This document shows positions 17,024-25,787 of a DNA stretch of 64,000 nucleotides, in pieces. Numbering within the stretch: position 1 is the first letter of the stretch; each line of letters begins with the position of its first letter. The stretch comes from Acidimicrobiia bacterium (GTDB lineage Bacteria > Actinomycetota > Acidimicrobiia > Acidimicrobiales > Bin134): contig JAJDUJ010000018.1 in assembly GCA_022826705.1 (NCBI GenBank), positions 92,379-156,378 of the forward strand. Direction: 5' to 3'. The position numbers were made by a program, and so were the translations under genes. The notes beneath the pieces were generated by a model that had not been told where the DNA came from, did not search any database, and worked only from the letters and a program-made list of their open reading frames with translations.

Positions 17024-18190
17024 TCAGCCCAGATCGGAAAAGCGCACCAGCTTCGTGGTGATCACGGGGACCGACTCGTGCTCCACGAAGCGCAACCCCA
17101 TCACTCCGTGGTCGCGGCCCGCGGAATCGACCCAGACGCCCGTTGCCGGCTTCTCGGCCGCCACCACCAGCCGCACCACTCCGTCGGCGTCGGCCTCCAC
17201 GTCTTGAGACGATGCGTAGCCCTGGCCGGTGAAGTAGTTGGCCAGGTTTTCCATCCAGTGGTTGCACAGCTGGAAGTTCCAATGGCGGCAAACCGGGGGC
17301 TTGAACTCCACCAACAGCGCCTCCCCCTCGCCAATGCGCCAGTAGCCGAACTCGAAGTGGCGGTCGTCGGGGGAGCCGCCCACCCGGAGATAGTGCTCGG
17401 TGGTGAGCTGTAGCTGGTTCTCTTCCTTGAGCAGCGTGTCGGTCCAGTCGGCGTAGTCGGACTGCACCGACAGCACCATCTGGGCCGCGAGGGCCAGCCG
17501 CTTCGACATCTCGGCCGCGTCCGGCGTGTCAATCACCGGGGTGGGCTCGAGTGGCTCGATCATCAGCCGAGGCGACGACTGAGAGTCGCGGTCGTCGTAG
17601 ACGATTCGCATCATCAGCTCTCGGGTCTGTGGGGCGACCGGCATCCAGTTGTCGACGCCGGGATCGTCCACCGACAGCACGAAATCAACGTTTCCGGCGC
17701 CGTCGGTGAACTCGTCGAGCAGGGCGGTGAACGGTGTCTGCGACCAGCTCGGATTGAACTCCTCCAGCACGGCGACGGCCCGGTCGCCCACTGATTCCAC
17801 CCCGACCCAGTCGGGCACCTTCGGGGTCCACGCCGACATGTGGACGTAGGGGGCGGAGCCCCTTTGGCCGGTGACCCGGTACCGCTTGGTGGCGTCTATG
17901 GGCTGCACCACGTGATCCTGGTCGGGCGACTGGACCCCCTGGCCGCCCTTCATGGGCGGCGGGATGATCCAAATCGCCCTCTTCTCCATCGGGGGGAGGT
18001 TCTCGATGCAGCGCATATAGGCCATCAGCGACATGCGGGTCAGGTAGCGGAACCCCTCCACCCGGTCTTGCTCGTTGGCGTCGGGAGTGCGTTCGACCAC
18101 CACCTGGCCGGCGGCTCGCATCGTGTCGCAGAAGTCGTTCCACGCCTCCCCGGTCATCAACCGATCTCGTGCCGCAGCCTCATTAGTCAT
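17024..18190 (-). CDS. DUF1214-like protein
   Basis: A 388-residue protein when started at ATG 18190 (MTNEAAARD), which has GAGAAAGGT eight bases upstream; an ATG six codons earlier lacks this. The C-terminal part contains EALLVEFKPPVCRHWNFQL and CNHWMEN, a Trp-rich segment that I associate with the DUF1214 proteins common in mycobacteria and other actinobacteria. The biochemical role of that family is not established. No signal peptide is seen. It is divergent from a luciferase-like oxidoreductase gene with 74 bp between them, so the two may share regulation. Confidence 0.75.
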   Translation of the reverse strand: MTNEAAARDRLMTGEAWNDFCDTMRAAGQVVVERTPDANEQDRVEGFRYLTRMSLMAYMRCIENLPPMEKRAIWIIPPPMKGGQGVQSPDQDHVVQPIDATKRYRVTGQRGSAPYVHMSAWTPKVPDWVGVESVGDRAVAVLEEFNPSWSQTPFTALLDEFTDGAGNVDFVLSVDDPGVDNWMPVAPQTRELMMRIVYDDRDSQSSPRLMIEPLEPTPVIDTPDAAEMSKRLALAAQMVLSVQSDYADWTDTLLKEENQLQLTTEHYLRVGGSPDDRHFEFGYWRIGEGEALLVEFKPPVCRHWNFQLCNHWMENLANYFTGQGYASSQDVEADADGVVRLVVAAEKPATGVWVDSAGRDHGVMGLRFVEHESVPVITTKLVRFSDLG

Positions 18191-18264
18191 GGTTTGACCT
18201 TTCTCCACTCGGCGCTCACTCTATGTGGGCCCAGAGATGAAGATAGAAGCGTCGGAGGCAAGAC

Positions 18265-19104
18265 ATGAAGCTCGCGTTCAAGACCATGCCGCAGAACATC
18301 GAGTGGTCGGTCATGTTGGAGACATGGCAGGAGCTCGACGCTGATCCCCGGTACGAGTCGGCCTGGGTCTTCGATCACTTTTATCCCATCTACGGCGGCG
18401 AGGAGGGCCCGTGTTTGGAGGCATGGGTAACCCTGAGCGCGTTGGCCCAGGCCACCGAGCGCATTCGGATCGGGTCGATGGTCAATGCCGCCCCCTACCG
18501 GCATCCCGGGCTTTGCGCGGCCATGGCCTCGTCTCTGGATATCGTGTCGGGCGGCCGACTCGACCTGGGGCTCGGCGCTGGCTGGAACGAAGTAGAGGCC
18601 GGAGCCTACGGGATCAGCCTCGCCGAGCGCTTCGACCGGTTCGAGGAGTACCTGGAGTGCGTGGTCTCGCTGCTCAGCCAGCCGATCACCGACTTCCAGG
18701 GTCGCCACTACACCCTCACCAACGCCCGCAATGAGCCCAAGGGCCCCCAGCAGCCCACCCCGCCCATCGTGATCGGCGGCGCCGGCCCCCGCCGGACCAT
18801 GCCCTTGGTGGCGAAATGGGCCGACCACTGGAACTTCCCCGGCGGCGAAGTAGACAAGTTCTCCGAGGTCAAGGCCCGGCTGGTCGAGTGCTGCGAGGAG
18901 ATCGGCCGCGACCCCGCCGAGATCACCACCTCCACCCACCTCATCTACCAAGCCGAAGACCCCATCGACAAAGTCCTCACTCAAGCCGAGCAATACAAGG
19001 AAGCCGGCCTAGACCTAGCCATCCTCTACCCCTTCTCACCCGTCCCCCCCGCCTCCGTCCACGAAATGGCCGACGCTCTAGAACCCGTCGTCGATGCCGA
19101 CTAG
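18265..19104 (+). CDS. LLM-class (luciferase-like) oxidoreductase
   Basis: A 279-residue TIM-barrel flavin/F420 oxidoreductase. The N-terminal MKLAFKTMPQN, SAWVFDHFYPIYG, the strand RIRIGSMVNAAPYRHP, and SGGRLDLGLGAGWNEVEAGAYG are typical of F420-dependent members of the bacterial luciferase family (compare MSMEG-type oxidoreductases). IVIGGAGPRRTMPLVAKWADHWN is the conserved late strand. Cofactor choice (F420 versus FMN) is inferred from the actinobacterial setting. GAGGCAAG lies 7 nt before the ATG. Four genes of this superfamily occur in the window. Substrate unknown. Confidence 0.85.
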   Translation: MKLAFKTMPQNIEWSVMLETWQELDADPRYESAWVFDHFYPIYGGEEGPCLEAWVTLSALAQATERIRIGSMVNAAPYRHPGLCAAMASSLDIVSGGRLDLGLGAGWNEVEAGAYGISLAERFDRFEEYLECVVSLLSQPITDFQGRHYTLTNARNEPKGPQQPTPPIVIGGAGPRRTMPLVAKWADHWNFPGGEVDKFSEVKARLVECCEEIGRDPAEITTSTHLIYQAEDPIDKVLTQAEQYKEAGLDLAILYPFSPVPPASVHEMADALEPVVDAD

Positions 19105-19152
19105 GTGAATCTGGGCCCTGTCTTCAGGGGAGAAGCGGACTAGGTCTTCCGG

Positions 19153-19158
19153 TACAGT
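19153..19158 (+). promoter_or_regulatory. -10 box TACAGT for a leaderless transcript
   Basis: TACAGT ends 7 nt before the GTG at 19166. No ribosome-binding sequence is present. It would drive the dehydratase/acyl-CoA dehydrogenase operon. Confidence 0.5.
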
Positions 19159-19165
19159 CCGATGC

Positions 19166-20443
19166 GTGTCGGACGGGGGTGCGATAACCGACGAGGCTAT
19201 TGCTCGGTTGCGGGCTCGGATCGGGATTGCTCAGCCGCATCCTCAGCCTCCTTGGTATCGCGAGCCCAACACCGACGCGTTTCGCCAGGTGGCGGAGGCA
19301 TTCGGCGACGACAACCCGCTGTGGTGCGATCCCGATTACGGGGCGGGCACCGTGTGGGGAGGGCCGATCTCGTCGCCCAACATGAACGGGGGCGACACGC
19401 TCATTGGGGAGAACGAGGTTGAGAAGCTCGACCCCGACATCAAGGCGCTGCTGAAGGGTGATCCGCTCAAGGGGGCCCACGCCTATTACTCGGGCAGCTT
19501 TCGCGAGTGGTGGGCGCCGCTTCGCCCCGGGATGCGGGTCACCCGGCGGAATGCCCTGGTGGGCGTGCACGACAAGAAGAGCGAGTTTGCGGCCCGCACC
19601 GTGCACGAGTGGACGGCGGAGGTGTTCGCCACCCAGGGGGCGGTGCTGTCGGCCCAGTACCGGCTGATGATCCGAACTGACCGGGGGGCGGTGGAGCGCA
19701 AGGCCGACGAGGGCAGGGGCAAGTACGGCGACATCGAGATCGAGCCCTACACCGATGAGCAGATTGCCGAGATCACCGAGGCGGTTCGCGCCGAGCCGGA
19801 GCGCCGCCGGGGCGCTGAGCCGCGCTGGTGGGAAGACGTGGAGGAGGGCGACGAGCTGCCGCCGCTGGTCAAGGGGCCCATGCGGGTCACCGACATGGTG
19901 GTGTGGCACACCGGCATGGGCATGGGACTCTACGGGGTGAAGGCGCTGCGGCTGGGTGCGCAGCAGCGCCAGCGGGTGCCGGGGTTCTTCCGGCCTGACG
20001 ATCTCAACATTCCCGACGTGCAGCAGCGGGTCCACTGGGATCCCGAGTGGGCCCGGCGGGCAGGCAACCCGGCGATATACGACTACGGCCGTATGCGGGA
20101 AACATGGCTGGTGCACCTGTGTACCGACTGGATGGGCGACGACGCCTGGCTGGCCGCTCTCGACGTGGAGTTCCGCCGGTTCAACTATGTGGGCGACACC
20201 CACTGGATGCGGGGCACGGTGGCCCGCAAGTACCGCACCGACGAGGGCGCCCCCGCCGTCGACCTCGACATCTACGGCGAGAACCAGCGGGGCGAGACCA
20301 CTTGTCCCGGACACGCCACGATCCTGCTGCCGAGCCGGGAGCACGGACCGGTTAGGTTGCCCACCCCGCCGGGAGGGGCCACCACCGCGGCCGATGCGCT
20401 CGATGCGCTCGTCGAGCGGTTCGAGGCGATGTCGGCGGAATGA
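19166..20443 (+). CDS. MaoC/FAS1-like double-hotdog dehydratase
   Basis: A 425-residue protein with two hotdog-type halves. The N-terminal half (AFGDDNPLWCDPDYG, WGGPISSPN) resembles the FAS1-like dehydratase domain; the C-terminal half (VTDMVVWHTGMG, WVHLCTDWMG, FRRFNYVGDTHWMRGTV) is a second MaoC-like hotdog. Family members hydrate or dehydrate acyl-CoA substrates. The GTG start is supported by a -10 box 7 nt upstream. The stop overlaps the next ATG (ATGA), so it is translationally coupled to an acyl-CoA dehydrogenase, a combination that makes beta-oxidation of an unusual acyl-CoA likely. In the GTG-started frame a CDS-internal ATG is not needed. Confidence 0.8.
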   Translation: MSDGGAITDEAIARLRARIGIAQPHPQPPWYREPNTDAFRQVAEAFGDDNPLWCDPDYGAGTVWGGPISSPNMNGGDTLIGENEVEKLDPDIKALLKGDPLKGAHAYYSGSFREWWAPLRPGMRVTRRNALVGVHDKKSEFAARTVHEWTAEVFATQGAVLSAQYRLMIRTDRGAVERKADEGRGKYGDIEIEPYTDEQIAEITEAVRAEPERRRGAEPRWWEDVEEGDELPPLVKGPMRVTDMVVWHTGMGMGLYGVKALRLGAQQRQRVPGFFRPDDLNIPDVQQRVHWDPEWARRAGNPAIYDYGRMRETWLVHLCTDWMGDDAWLAALDVEFRRFNYVGDTHWMRGTVARKYRTDEGAPAVDLDIYGENQRGETTCPGHATILLPSREHGPVRLPTPPGGATTAADALDALVERFEAMSAE

Positions 20444-21714
20444 ACTCCGAGCGGCTGTCGATCGACGCATCGAGCAGCGACGAGGAGATCAGGGCCGCGG
20501 TCACGGAGTGGGTTGCCGAGCACGTCCCCCAGGCATGGCGCGACGCCGCGCCTCGGGGGCGCCGGGCCATCCGGGAGGTGAGGCCCCGATCCGACTACGA
20601 GGCCTGGTATCCAGTCTTTGCCGCATCCGGGCTGGCGGTGGCCACCTGGCCGGTCGAATACGGGGGTCTCGATCTCCCACCGACCAAGGCCCGAGTGGCC
20701 GAAACGGTGATAGCCCCGCTCAATCTGGGCCGGCTCAATCCCCTGGGCCTGCACAACACGGCCCCGGCGCTGTTCGCCCACGGCACAGAGGAGCAGCGTC
20801 TGCGCTTTCTTCCCCCCATGGTGGCCAACCAGGAGCGGTGGTGCCAGATGTTCAGTGAGCCCGGCGCGGGCTCCGATCTGGCATCGCTGGCCATGCGGGC
20901 TGAACGAGACGGAGACGAGTGGATTCTCACCGGACAGAAGGTGTGGAGCACCTGGGCCCACGAGTCGGAGTTCGCCATCTGCCTGGCCCGCACCGATCCC
21001 ACCGTTGCCAAGCGCCGGGGCATCACCTACTTCCTGGTGGATTTGTCGTCGCCGGGAGTCGAGGTGCGCCCCCTGCGCCACATCGGCGGCGAGATCGACT
21101 TCAACGAGGTATGGCTGGAGGATGTGCGGGTTCCCGACTTCCACCGGGTCGGCACTGCGGGCGACGGGTGGCGGGTGGCCGGGGCCACCCTGGCCGGTGA
21201 GCGCCAGATGGTGGCCGGGGCCGGCTCGGGCGGCGTCGACCGCATAGGCGGCGGGGGAGTCGACAGCCTCCTCAACCAGGCTCGTCAGGCTGGCGTCGGC
21301 CCGGTGGAGCGCGACCGGCTCATGCGGCTCTATTCCGAGGAGAAGATTCGGGCGTGGACCAACGAACGGGTTCGGGCCACGGTCAAGGCGGGAGGCACGC
21401 CGGGGCCTGCGGCCTCGATCGGCAAGGTGCAGCAAAGCCAGCTCAACCAGGCACTCCAACTGGCCGCTGTGGATCTGGCGGGTATGGGATCGGTGGCCTG
21501 GATACCCGGCGAGCCGTCCGAGGGGCGAGACTCCATCGAAGCTTGGGCCGCTCACATGCCCTATGTGGCAAAGGGCATGCTGCGAAGCCGGGCCAACACC
21601 ATCGAGGGGGGAACCACAGAGGTCAACAAGAACGTGATCGGTGAGAAGGTGCTCGGGCTACCCCGCGAGCCCGACCCCTACCACGACATAGCCTGGCAGG
21701 ACGTCCCCAGATAA
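20440..21714 (+). CDS. Acyl-CoA dehydrogenase family protein
   Basis: A 424-residue FAD enzyme. The FAD/substrate-contacting strand is MFSEPGAGSDLASL, followed by GQKVWSTWAHESEFAICLART, and the C-terminal helical domain contains the NTIEGGTTEVNKNVIGEKVLGLPR segment that binds FAD in the partner subunit. It oxidises an acyl-CoA at C2-C3. The alpha-domain catalytic Glu cannot be placed with certainty. The start overlaps the dehydratase stop (ATGA). Downstream, 24 bp away with a good ribosome-binding site, is an SDR gene, so the three are probably one unit. Confidence 0.88.
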   Translation: MNSERLSIDASSSDEEIRAAVTEWVAEHVPQAWRDAAPRGRRAIREVRPRSDYEAWYPVFAASGLAVATWPVEYGGLDLPPTKARVAETVIAPLNLGRLNPLGLHNTAPALFAHGTEEQRLRFLPPMVANQERWCQMFSEPGAGSDLASLAMRAERDGDEWILTGQKVWSTWAHESEFAICLARTDPTVAKRRGITYFLVDLSSPGVEVRPLRHIGGEIDFNEVWLEDVRVPDFHRVGTAGDGWRVAGATLAGERQMVAGAGSGGVDRIGGGGVDSLLNQARQAGVGPVERDRLMRLYSEEKIRAWTNERVRATVKAGGTPGPAASIGKVQQSQLNQALQLAAVDLAGMGSVAWIPGEPSEGRDSIEAWAAHMPYVAKGMLRSRANTIEGGTTEVNKNVIGEKVLGLPREPDPYHDIAWQDVPR

Positions 21715-21738
21715 CTGGGAAGAAAGGGAGCGACATCC

Positions 21739-22476
21739 ATGTTCAATCTTGACGGCAAAACCGCGCTGGTCACCGGCGCAGGGCAGAATGTCGGCGCAGG
21801 CGTGGCCCACACGCTGGCGTCTCAAGGGGCCCACGTGTTGGTCAACGACATCGTTGCCGACCGCGCCGGGGAAGTGGCGGACGCCATAGTGGGAGCAGGC
21901 CACTCGGCCGAGGCGCTGCCGTTCGACGTCACCGATGGCGAAGCGGTGCGGGCGGAAATTGTCGAGCGGCCCATCGACATTCTGGTCAATAACGCTGGCA
22001 ATGGGGGAGCCGAGATGATGCAAGTCAAGCCCTTCGCGGAGACTGAACCGGCAGATTGGATCGGGCCTCTTGCCGTCAACCTCGGCGGCGTCTTGAACTG
22101 CACCCACGCGGTGCTGCCCGGAATGATCGAGCGGGGCTGGGGCCGGGTCATCGCCGTCGTCTCCGGGGCCGGGACTGTCGGCGTGAACATCGGGGTGGCG
22201 GCCTACTCGGCAGGCAAGGGCGGCGCGGCCGGGCTGCTCCGCTCCGTGGCGCTGGAGGTCGCCCAGACGGGGGTGACGGTGAACTCCATCGCCCTTGGCC
22301 TGATGTCCAACACCGGCGACACTGGCGTCACCGATCAACTGGCCAGGGCCATTCCCACCCGGCGGTTGGGCACCCCCGAAGACGTCGCCGCGCTATGCGC
22401 CTACCTCGCCTCTGAGGAAGCCTCCTGGATGACCGCCCAAACCATCCCCCTCGCTGGCGGCTCCATCACCAGCTGA
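21739..22476 (+). CDS. Short-chain dehydrogenase/reductase
   Basis: A 245-residue classical SDR. The cofactor motif TGAGQNVGAG is at 14-23, NNAG is present (DILVNNAGN), and the catalytic set is Ser in VVSGAG with Tyr-x3-Lys in YSAGKGG. The C-terminus EEASWMTAQTIPLAGG is the usual SDR end. It probably oxidises a 3-hydroxyacyl-CoA or related alcohol in the same pathway as the dehydrogenase and dehydratase upstream. AGAAAGGGAG precedes the ATG. The 38 codons directly after its stop, in the same frame, are a RelE toxin remnant. Confidence 0.9.
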   Translation: MFNLDGKTALVTGAGQNVGAGVAHTLASQGAHVLVNDIVADRAGEVADAIVGAGHSAEALPFDVTDGEAVRAEIVERPIDILVNNAGNGGAEMMQVKPFAETEPADWIGPLAVNLGGVLNCTHAVLPGMIERGWGRVIAVVSGAGTVGVNIGVAAYSAGKGGAAGLLRSVALEVAQTGVTVNSIALGLMSNTGDTGVTDQLARAIPTRRLGTPEDVAALCAYLASEEASWMTAQTIPLAGGSITS

Positions 22477-22590
22477 CGCCGGATACGCGTCTGCGACAAT
22501 AAGGTCATATACGAAGTGCTCGACATTGAACTGGTAGTCCTCGTCATGAGGGAGGGCTTCTGCCAGCGCGGCGAATCGCAGTCCCAATGA
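22477..22590 (+). pseudogene. RelE/ParE-family toxin, C-terminal remnant
   Basis: Read in the frame that follows directly after the SDR stop, this stretch gives RRIRVCDNKVIYEVLD then IELVVLVMREG, the last strands of RelE toxins (usually YRIRVGDYRVIYEV...LVVLVVRVGHR). Everything before that is missing and the last catalytic-side residues (VGHR) are changed. Its terminal TGA overlaps the ATG of the next CoA-transferase. The same bases recur with similar spacing in the second RelE remnant at 25.3 kb. No antitoxin gene is beside it. I call it a fossil. Confidence 0.7.
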
Positions 22591-23789
22591 GGCAGCCTCT
22601 GGCCGGGATCAGGGTGCTCGATATGGGTACCCGTGTGGCGGCCCCGTTCTGCGCCGGGATCCTGGGCGAGCAGGGCGCGGAGGTGATCAAGATCGAGGAC
22701 CCCGATCGCGGCGACAAAACCCGTCTGAACGGGCCCTTCACCGTTGACGACGACGGCAACGCTTACTCCCTCTATTGGTCGGTGGAGGGCCGGGGGCGCA
22801 AGTCGGTGACCATCGACCTTCGAAGCTCCGAGGGCCAGGATTTGTTTCGGCGCCTGGCTTCGGTGTCCGACGTGGTGTGCGAGAACTTTCGGCCCGGCAC
22901 GTTGGAGCGCTGGAACATCGACCCGAGCCAGCTCGACCCGAGGCTGGTCACGGCCCGCATCAGCCTTTACGGCCAGCAGGGACCCAAATCCCTCTACAAC
23001 GGATTCGACCACAACGCCGTCGCGTTCGCCGGGCTGACGCACCTCACTGGACAACCCGACGGTCCCCCAATACGGCCCGCCCTTCCCGTTTCCGACTACT
23101 TGACCGGGGTGTTCGCAGCTCAGGCCGTGACGAGCCTGCTCTATGAGCGCGACGCCAAAGGCACAGGAACCGGTGGCGTGATAGACGCTTACCTCTACGG
23201 CTCGGTGCTGCGGATCATGGAGTGGACGATTGCCGCCTACGACCGTTTGGACTCGGTGCGCCCCCGTACCGGCAACCGATCAAACAACGCTGCGCCGCTC
23301 GACAACTTCCAGAGCCGCGACGACCGGTATGTATGCATCGTGGCCGTGCGCCAAGCAGTGTTCGAACGCCTCTGCGAGGCGATGGACCGGCCCGAGCTGC
23401 TGGCCGACGATCGCTTCGCCACACCAAAGGCGCGTCGTCTCAACCGGGATGTCGTCAACCAGACCGTCGCCGAGCGGGCGTCGGGCCTCGACGCGGCCAC
23501 CATCGAAGAGCGCTGCCTTGGCCACGGCGTGCCCGTCAGCGTCATCTACGACGTGGCGGATGTAGTTGTCGACGACCAGGTGCGGGCCCGCGGAGATGTG
23601 TGCACCGTTGACGATCCCGTCATCGGCCCGGTCCGCCAGCAGGCTCCTTACCCCCGCTTTGACGGCGACCCGCTTCCGGTTCCAGCGGGCGCCCCCCGAT
23701 TGGGCGAGCACACCGACGAGGTGCTCTCGGGCCTGCTGGAACTCTCAGAAGCCCAGATCGCTGGCCTGAGAGAGCGCAACGTAATCTGA
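22587..23789 (+). CDS. Family III CoA-transferase (CaiB/BaiF), Asp-containing
   Basis: A 400-residue member of the CaiB/BaiF/formyl-CoA transferase family. Signatures are RVLDMGTRVAAPFCAGILG, GAEVIKIEDP, and RKSVTIDLRS. Asp170 in PVSDYLTGVFAAQA aligns with the nucleophilic Asp of formyl-CoA transferase. It transfers CoA between carboxylic acids, activating a substrate without ATP. The ATG sits in an ATGA overlap with the RelE remnant stop and has no ribosome-binding sequence, so expression probably depends on read-through from upstream genes. Its nearest relative is the next gene. Confidence 0.88.
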   Translation: MRQPLAGIRVLDMGTRVAAPFCAGILGEQGAEVIKIEDPDRGDKTRLNGPFTVDDDGNAYSLYWSVEGRGRKSVTIDLRSSEGQDLFRRLASVSDVVCENFRPGTLERWNIDPSQLDPRLVTARISLYGQQGPKSLYNGFDHNAVAFAGLTHLTGQPDGPPIRPALPVSDYLTGVFAAQAVTSLLYERDAKGTGTGGVIDAYLYGSVLRIMEWTIAAYDRLDSVRPRTGNRSNNAAPLDNFQSRDDRYVCIVAVRQAVFERLCEAMDRPELLADDRFATPKARRLNRDVVNQTVAERASGLDAATIEERCLGHGVPVSVIYDVADVVVDDQVRARGDVCTVDDPVIGPVRQQAPYPRFDGDPLPVPAGAPRLGEHTDEVLSGLLELSEAQIAGLRERNVI

Positions 23790-23823
23790 GCATGGCGAAT
23801 ACAGCTGTGGATTGGAGTAGGTG

Positions 23824-25023
23824 ATGAGACGCCCCCTGGAAGGATTGCGAGTGATCGACCTCGGTTCCCGGGTGTCGGCGCCTTTCTGCGCGGCGATATT
23901 GGGCGAGCAGGGGGCCGAGATAATCAAGATCGAGGATCCCGGGCGAGGCGACAGCCTGCGCTATCTCGGCCCCTACGTCGACCACGACGATCAGCTGTAC
24001 TCCCTCTATTGGTCGGTGGAGGGCCGGGGCCGAAAGTCGGTGACCATCGACCTGCGCCGTCCGCAGGGCCAGGAGATCCTCCGTTCTCTGGCCGCCTCCA
24101 GCGACGTGTTGTGCGAGAGTTTCCGCCCCGGCACCCTCGAACGATGGAACATCGAACCGTCCCGCCTTCAGCCGAGCTTGGTTACGGCCCGCTTCAGCGT
24201 GTTCGGCCAGGACGGCCCCAAGTCGCTCCAGCCGGGTCTCAATGGAAATGCGCTGGCCTTCAGCGGGCTGATGCACCTCACCGGCGATCCCGATAGGCCT
24301 CCGGCAAGGCCGGGAGTGAACATCGCCGGCTACCTGACCGGCCTGTTCGCGGCTCAGGCGATCACCAGCCTGCTCTATGACCGCGACGCCCGAGGCACCG
24401 GAATCGGCGGGGTCATCGACGTGTACATGTACGGCTCGGTTCTGCGCATCATGGAGTGGACAATCGCCGCCTACGACCGGCTGGACTTGGTCCGCAACCG
24501 CTCAGGCAACAGCCTCGACAACGCGGCGCCGATCGGCAACTACGCCAGCCGCGACTCGCGCTACGTGTACATCGTGGGCGGCAGCCAGGTCTTTTTCGAA
24601 CGGCTGTGCCAGGCCATGAACCGCCCTGACCTGGTTGACGACGAGCGTTTCGCCAACCCTGCGGCCCGAGCCCGCAACCGTGCTGAGATCAACGCGATAG
24701 TTGCCCAATGGGTGTCAGAGGAAGACGCCGACGAAATAGAGGCCCGCTGCGTGGCCCGCGACGTTCCCGCCGGCAAGATCTACGACGTGGCCGACTTTGC
24801 CGCCGACGAGCACGTCCAGGCCAGAGGCGACATCTGCACCATTCAGGACCCGATCATCGGACCGGTCCGCCAACAAGCCCCCTTCCCCCGCATGCTCGGC
24901 GAGACCCCAGCCGCACCCACCGGCGCCCCCCGCCTCGGCGAGCACACCGACGAAGTGCTGTCGGGAGTGCTTGGCCTGTCCAGCACCGAGCTAGACGACC
25001 TCAGATCCGACGGCATCATCTGA
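23824..25023 (+). CDS. Family III CoA-transferase paralogue lacking the catalytic Asp
   Basis: A 399-residue close paralogue of the preceding gene, aligning end to end with long identical runs (YSLYWSVEGRGRKSVTIDLR is shared). ATG 23824 was chosen over GTG 23821 because MRRPLEGLRV then aligns with MRQPLAGIRV. The decisive difference is at position 169: NIAGYLTG here against VSDYLTG in the first copy, so the nucleophilic Asp is Gly (codon GGC). It may be a non-catalytic partner in a heteromer, or inactive. Heteromeric family III enzymes such as BbsEF are known. A 13-bp gap separates it from the antitoxin gene. Confidence 0.85.
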   Translation: MRRPLEGLRVIDLGSRVSAPFCAAILGEQGAEIIKIEDPGRGDSLRYLGPYVDHDDQLYSLYWSVEGRGRKSVTIDLRRPQGQEILRSLAASSDVLCESFRPGTLERWNIEPSRLQPSLVTARFSVFGQDGPKSLQPGLNGNALAFSGLMHLTGDPDRPPARPGVNIAGYLTGLFAAQAITSLLYDRDARGTGIGGVIDVYMYGSVLRIMEWTIAAYDRLDLVRNRSGNSLDNAAPIGNYASRDSRYVYIVGGSQVFFERLCQAMNRPDLVDDERFANPAARARNRAEINAIVAQWVSEEDADEIEARCVARDVPAGKIYDVADFAADEHVQARGDICTIQDPIIGPVRQQAPFPRMLGETPAAPTGAPRLGEHTDEVLSGVLGLSSTELDDLRSDGII

Positions 25024-25036
25024 CCAAGGAGCCCGC

Positions 25037-25258
25037 ATGAGCCAGATCACCGCCTGGGTTCCCGATGAGCTTGTTGAGGCGCTGGATGCGGTCGCCGAGA
25101 ACTTGAAGCGCAGCCGGGCCGACATCATTCGCCAAGCCTTGGAACACTATTTGGAAGATTACGACGATCTCGATGTAGCCCTTGAGCGCCTGCGAGATCC
25201 ATCCGACCCGGTACTCGATTGGGACCAGGTCAGACATGATCTGCTCTGCACGGATTGA
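25037..25258 (+). CDS. Ribbon-helix-helix antitoxin (orphan)
   Basis: A 73-residue protein beginning SQITAWVPDELVEALDAVAE, then KRSRADIIRQALEHYLED: a beta strand, two helices and the turn of a ribbon-helix-helix DNA-binding dimer, with an acidic C-terminal tail that would wrap a toxin. This is the RelB/ParD/CopG type. The cognate toxin position directly downstream holds only a decayed RelE gene, so the antitoxin now stands alone; it may still repress its own promoter or neutralise another toxin. It follows the CoA-transferase gene by 13 bp, with AAGGAG in between. Confidence 0.82.
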   Translation: MSQITAWVPDELVEALDAVAENLKRSRADIIRQALEHYLEDYDDLDVALERLRDPSDPVLDWDQVRHDLLCTD

Positions 25259-25304
25259 ACGCCGCTCAACCCGAGCATGAGAGATGGTGCAAACGCCGTA
25301 GTCG

Positions 25305-25453
25305 ATGGCCGCATACTCAGTTCGGACTAAGCGCTGCGAGACCGCCGCCTACGCGTTGGCGACTACAGGGTCATATGCGAAGTCCTCGACAACTAACTGG
25401 TGGTCCTCATTGTTCGAAAAGCCCAACGCCGCGAGACCCATCTCCCCCATTAG
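25305..25453 (+). pseudogene. RelE toxin with internal deletion and nonsense codon
   Basis: ATG 25305 starts MAAYSVRTKRC, a normal RelE N-terminus. The frame then shifts and the C-terminus appears directly as RDRRLRVGDYRVICEVLDN, stop, LVVLIVRKAQRRET, ending at 25453. About 50 central codons are missing, and the GAA expected after Asp-Asn/Ile (as in the 22.5-kb remnant) is TAA. It sits where the toxin partner of the upstream antitoxin should be. This is a dead toxin, not a short gene. Confidence 0.75.
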
Positions 25454-25787
25454 TGCTCGGCGTGGAGATTATTTCCGGCAATGCAGTTCGGAAGGTGATA
25501 CGGGAGGTGATCATGTGACGCCCCAGAACGCCCTGAGAGGCCTTTGTTAGTGCCATGTAAACGAAGCGACGACGAGGCTGCCTACCAACGCTCTGCCCCA
25601 TTCGACAGGAGGAGCGGGCTGATGGAGGGACGGGCCGACCAATTGGAGTAAGAATGGGCGAGCACACCTTGGAAGGACAGATCCTCTGTATCTGTGCCAC
25701 ACCCCTTGACAGGCGCAGGGACCAGATGGAACAGCCTTATTCACAGTCATTCCCGATTGGTTGTTTCTGGGGGTAAACTCCGACCAA
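25454..25787. other. Intergenic stretch with no recognised gene
   Basis: I see no convincing coding sequence here. The only notable item is TTCGACAG at 25601-25608, which could pair with CTGTCGAA at 25963-25970 beyond the hairpin run. Eight bases is too short to establish a retron-type a1/a2 pairing. Confidence 0.5.

Noticed and set aside
25255..25518. Frames of 80-87 codons after the antitoxin as new small proteins
   Set aside because: The same bases read in other frames give RelE toxin pieces; these frames are by-products of the decayed toxin.
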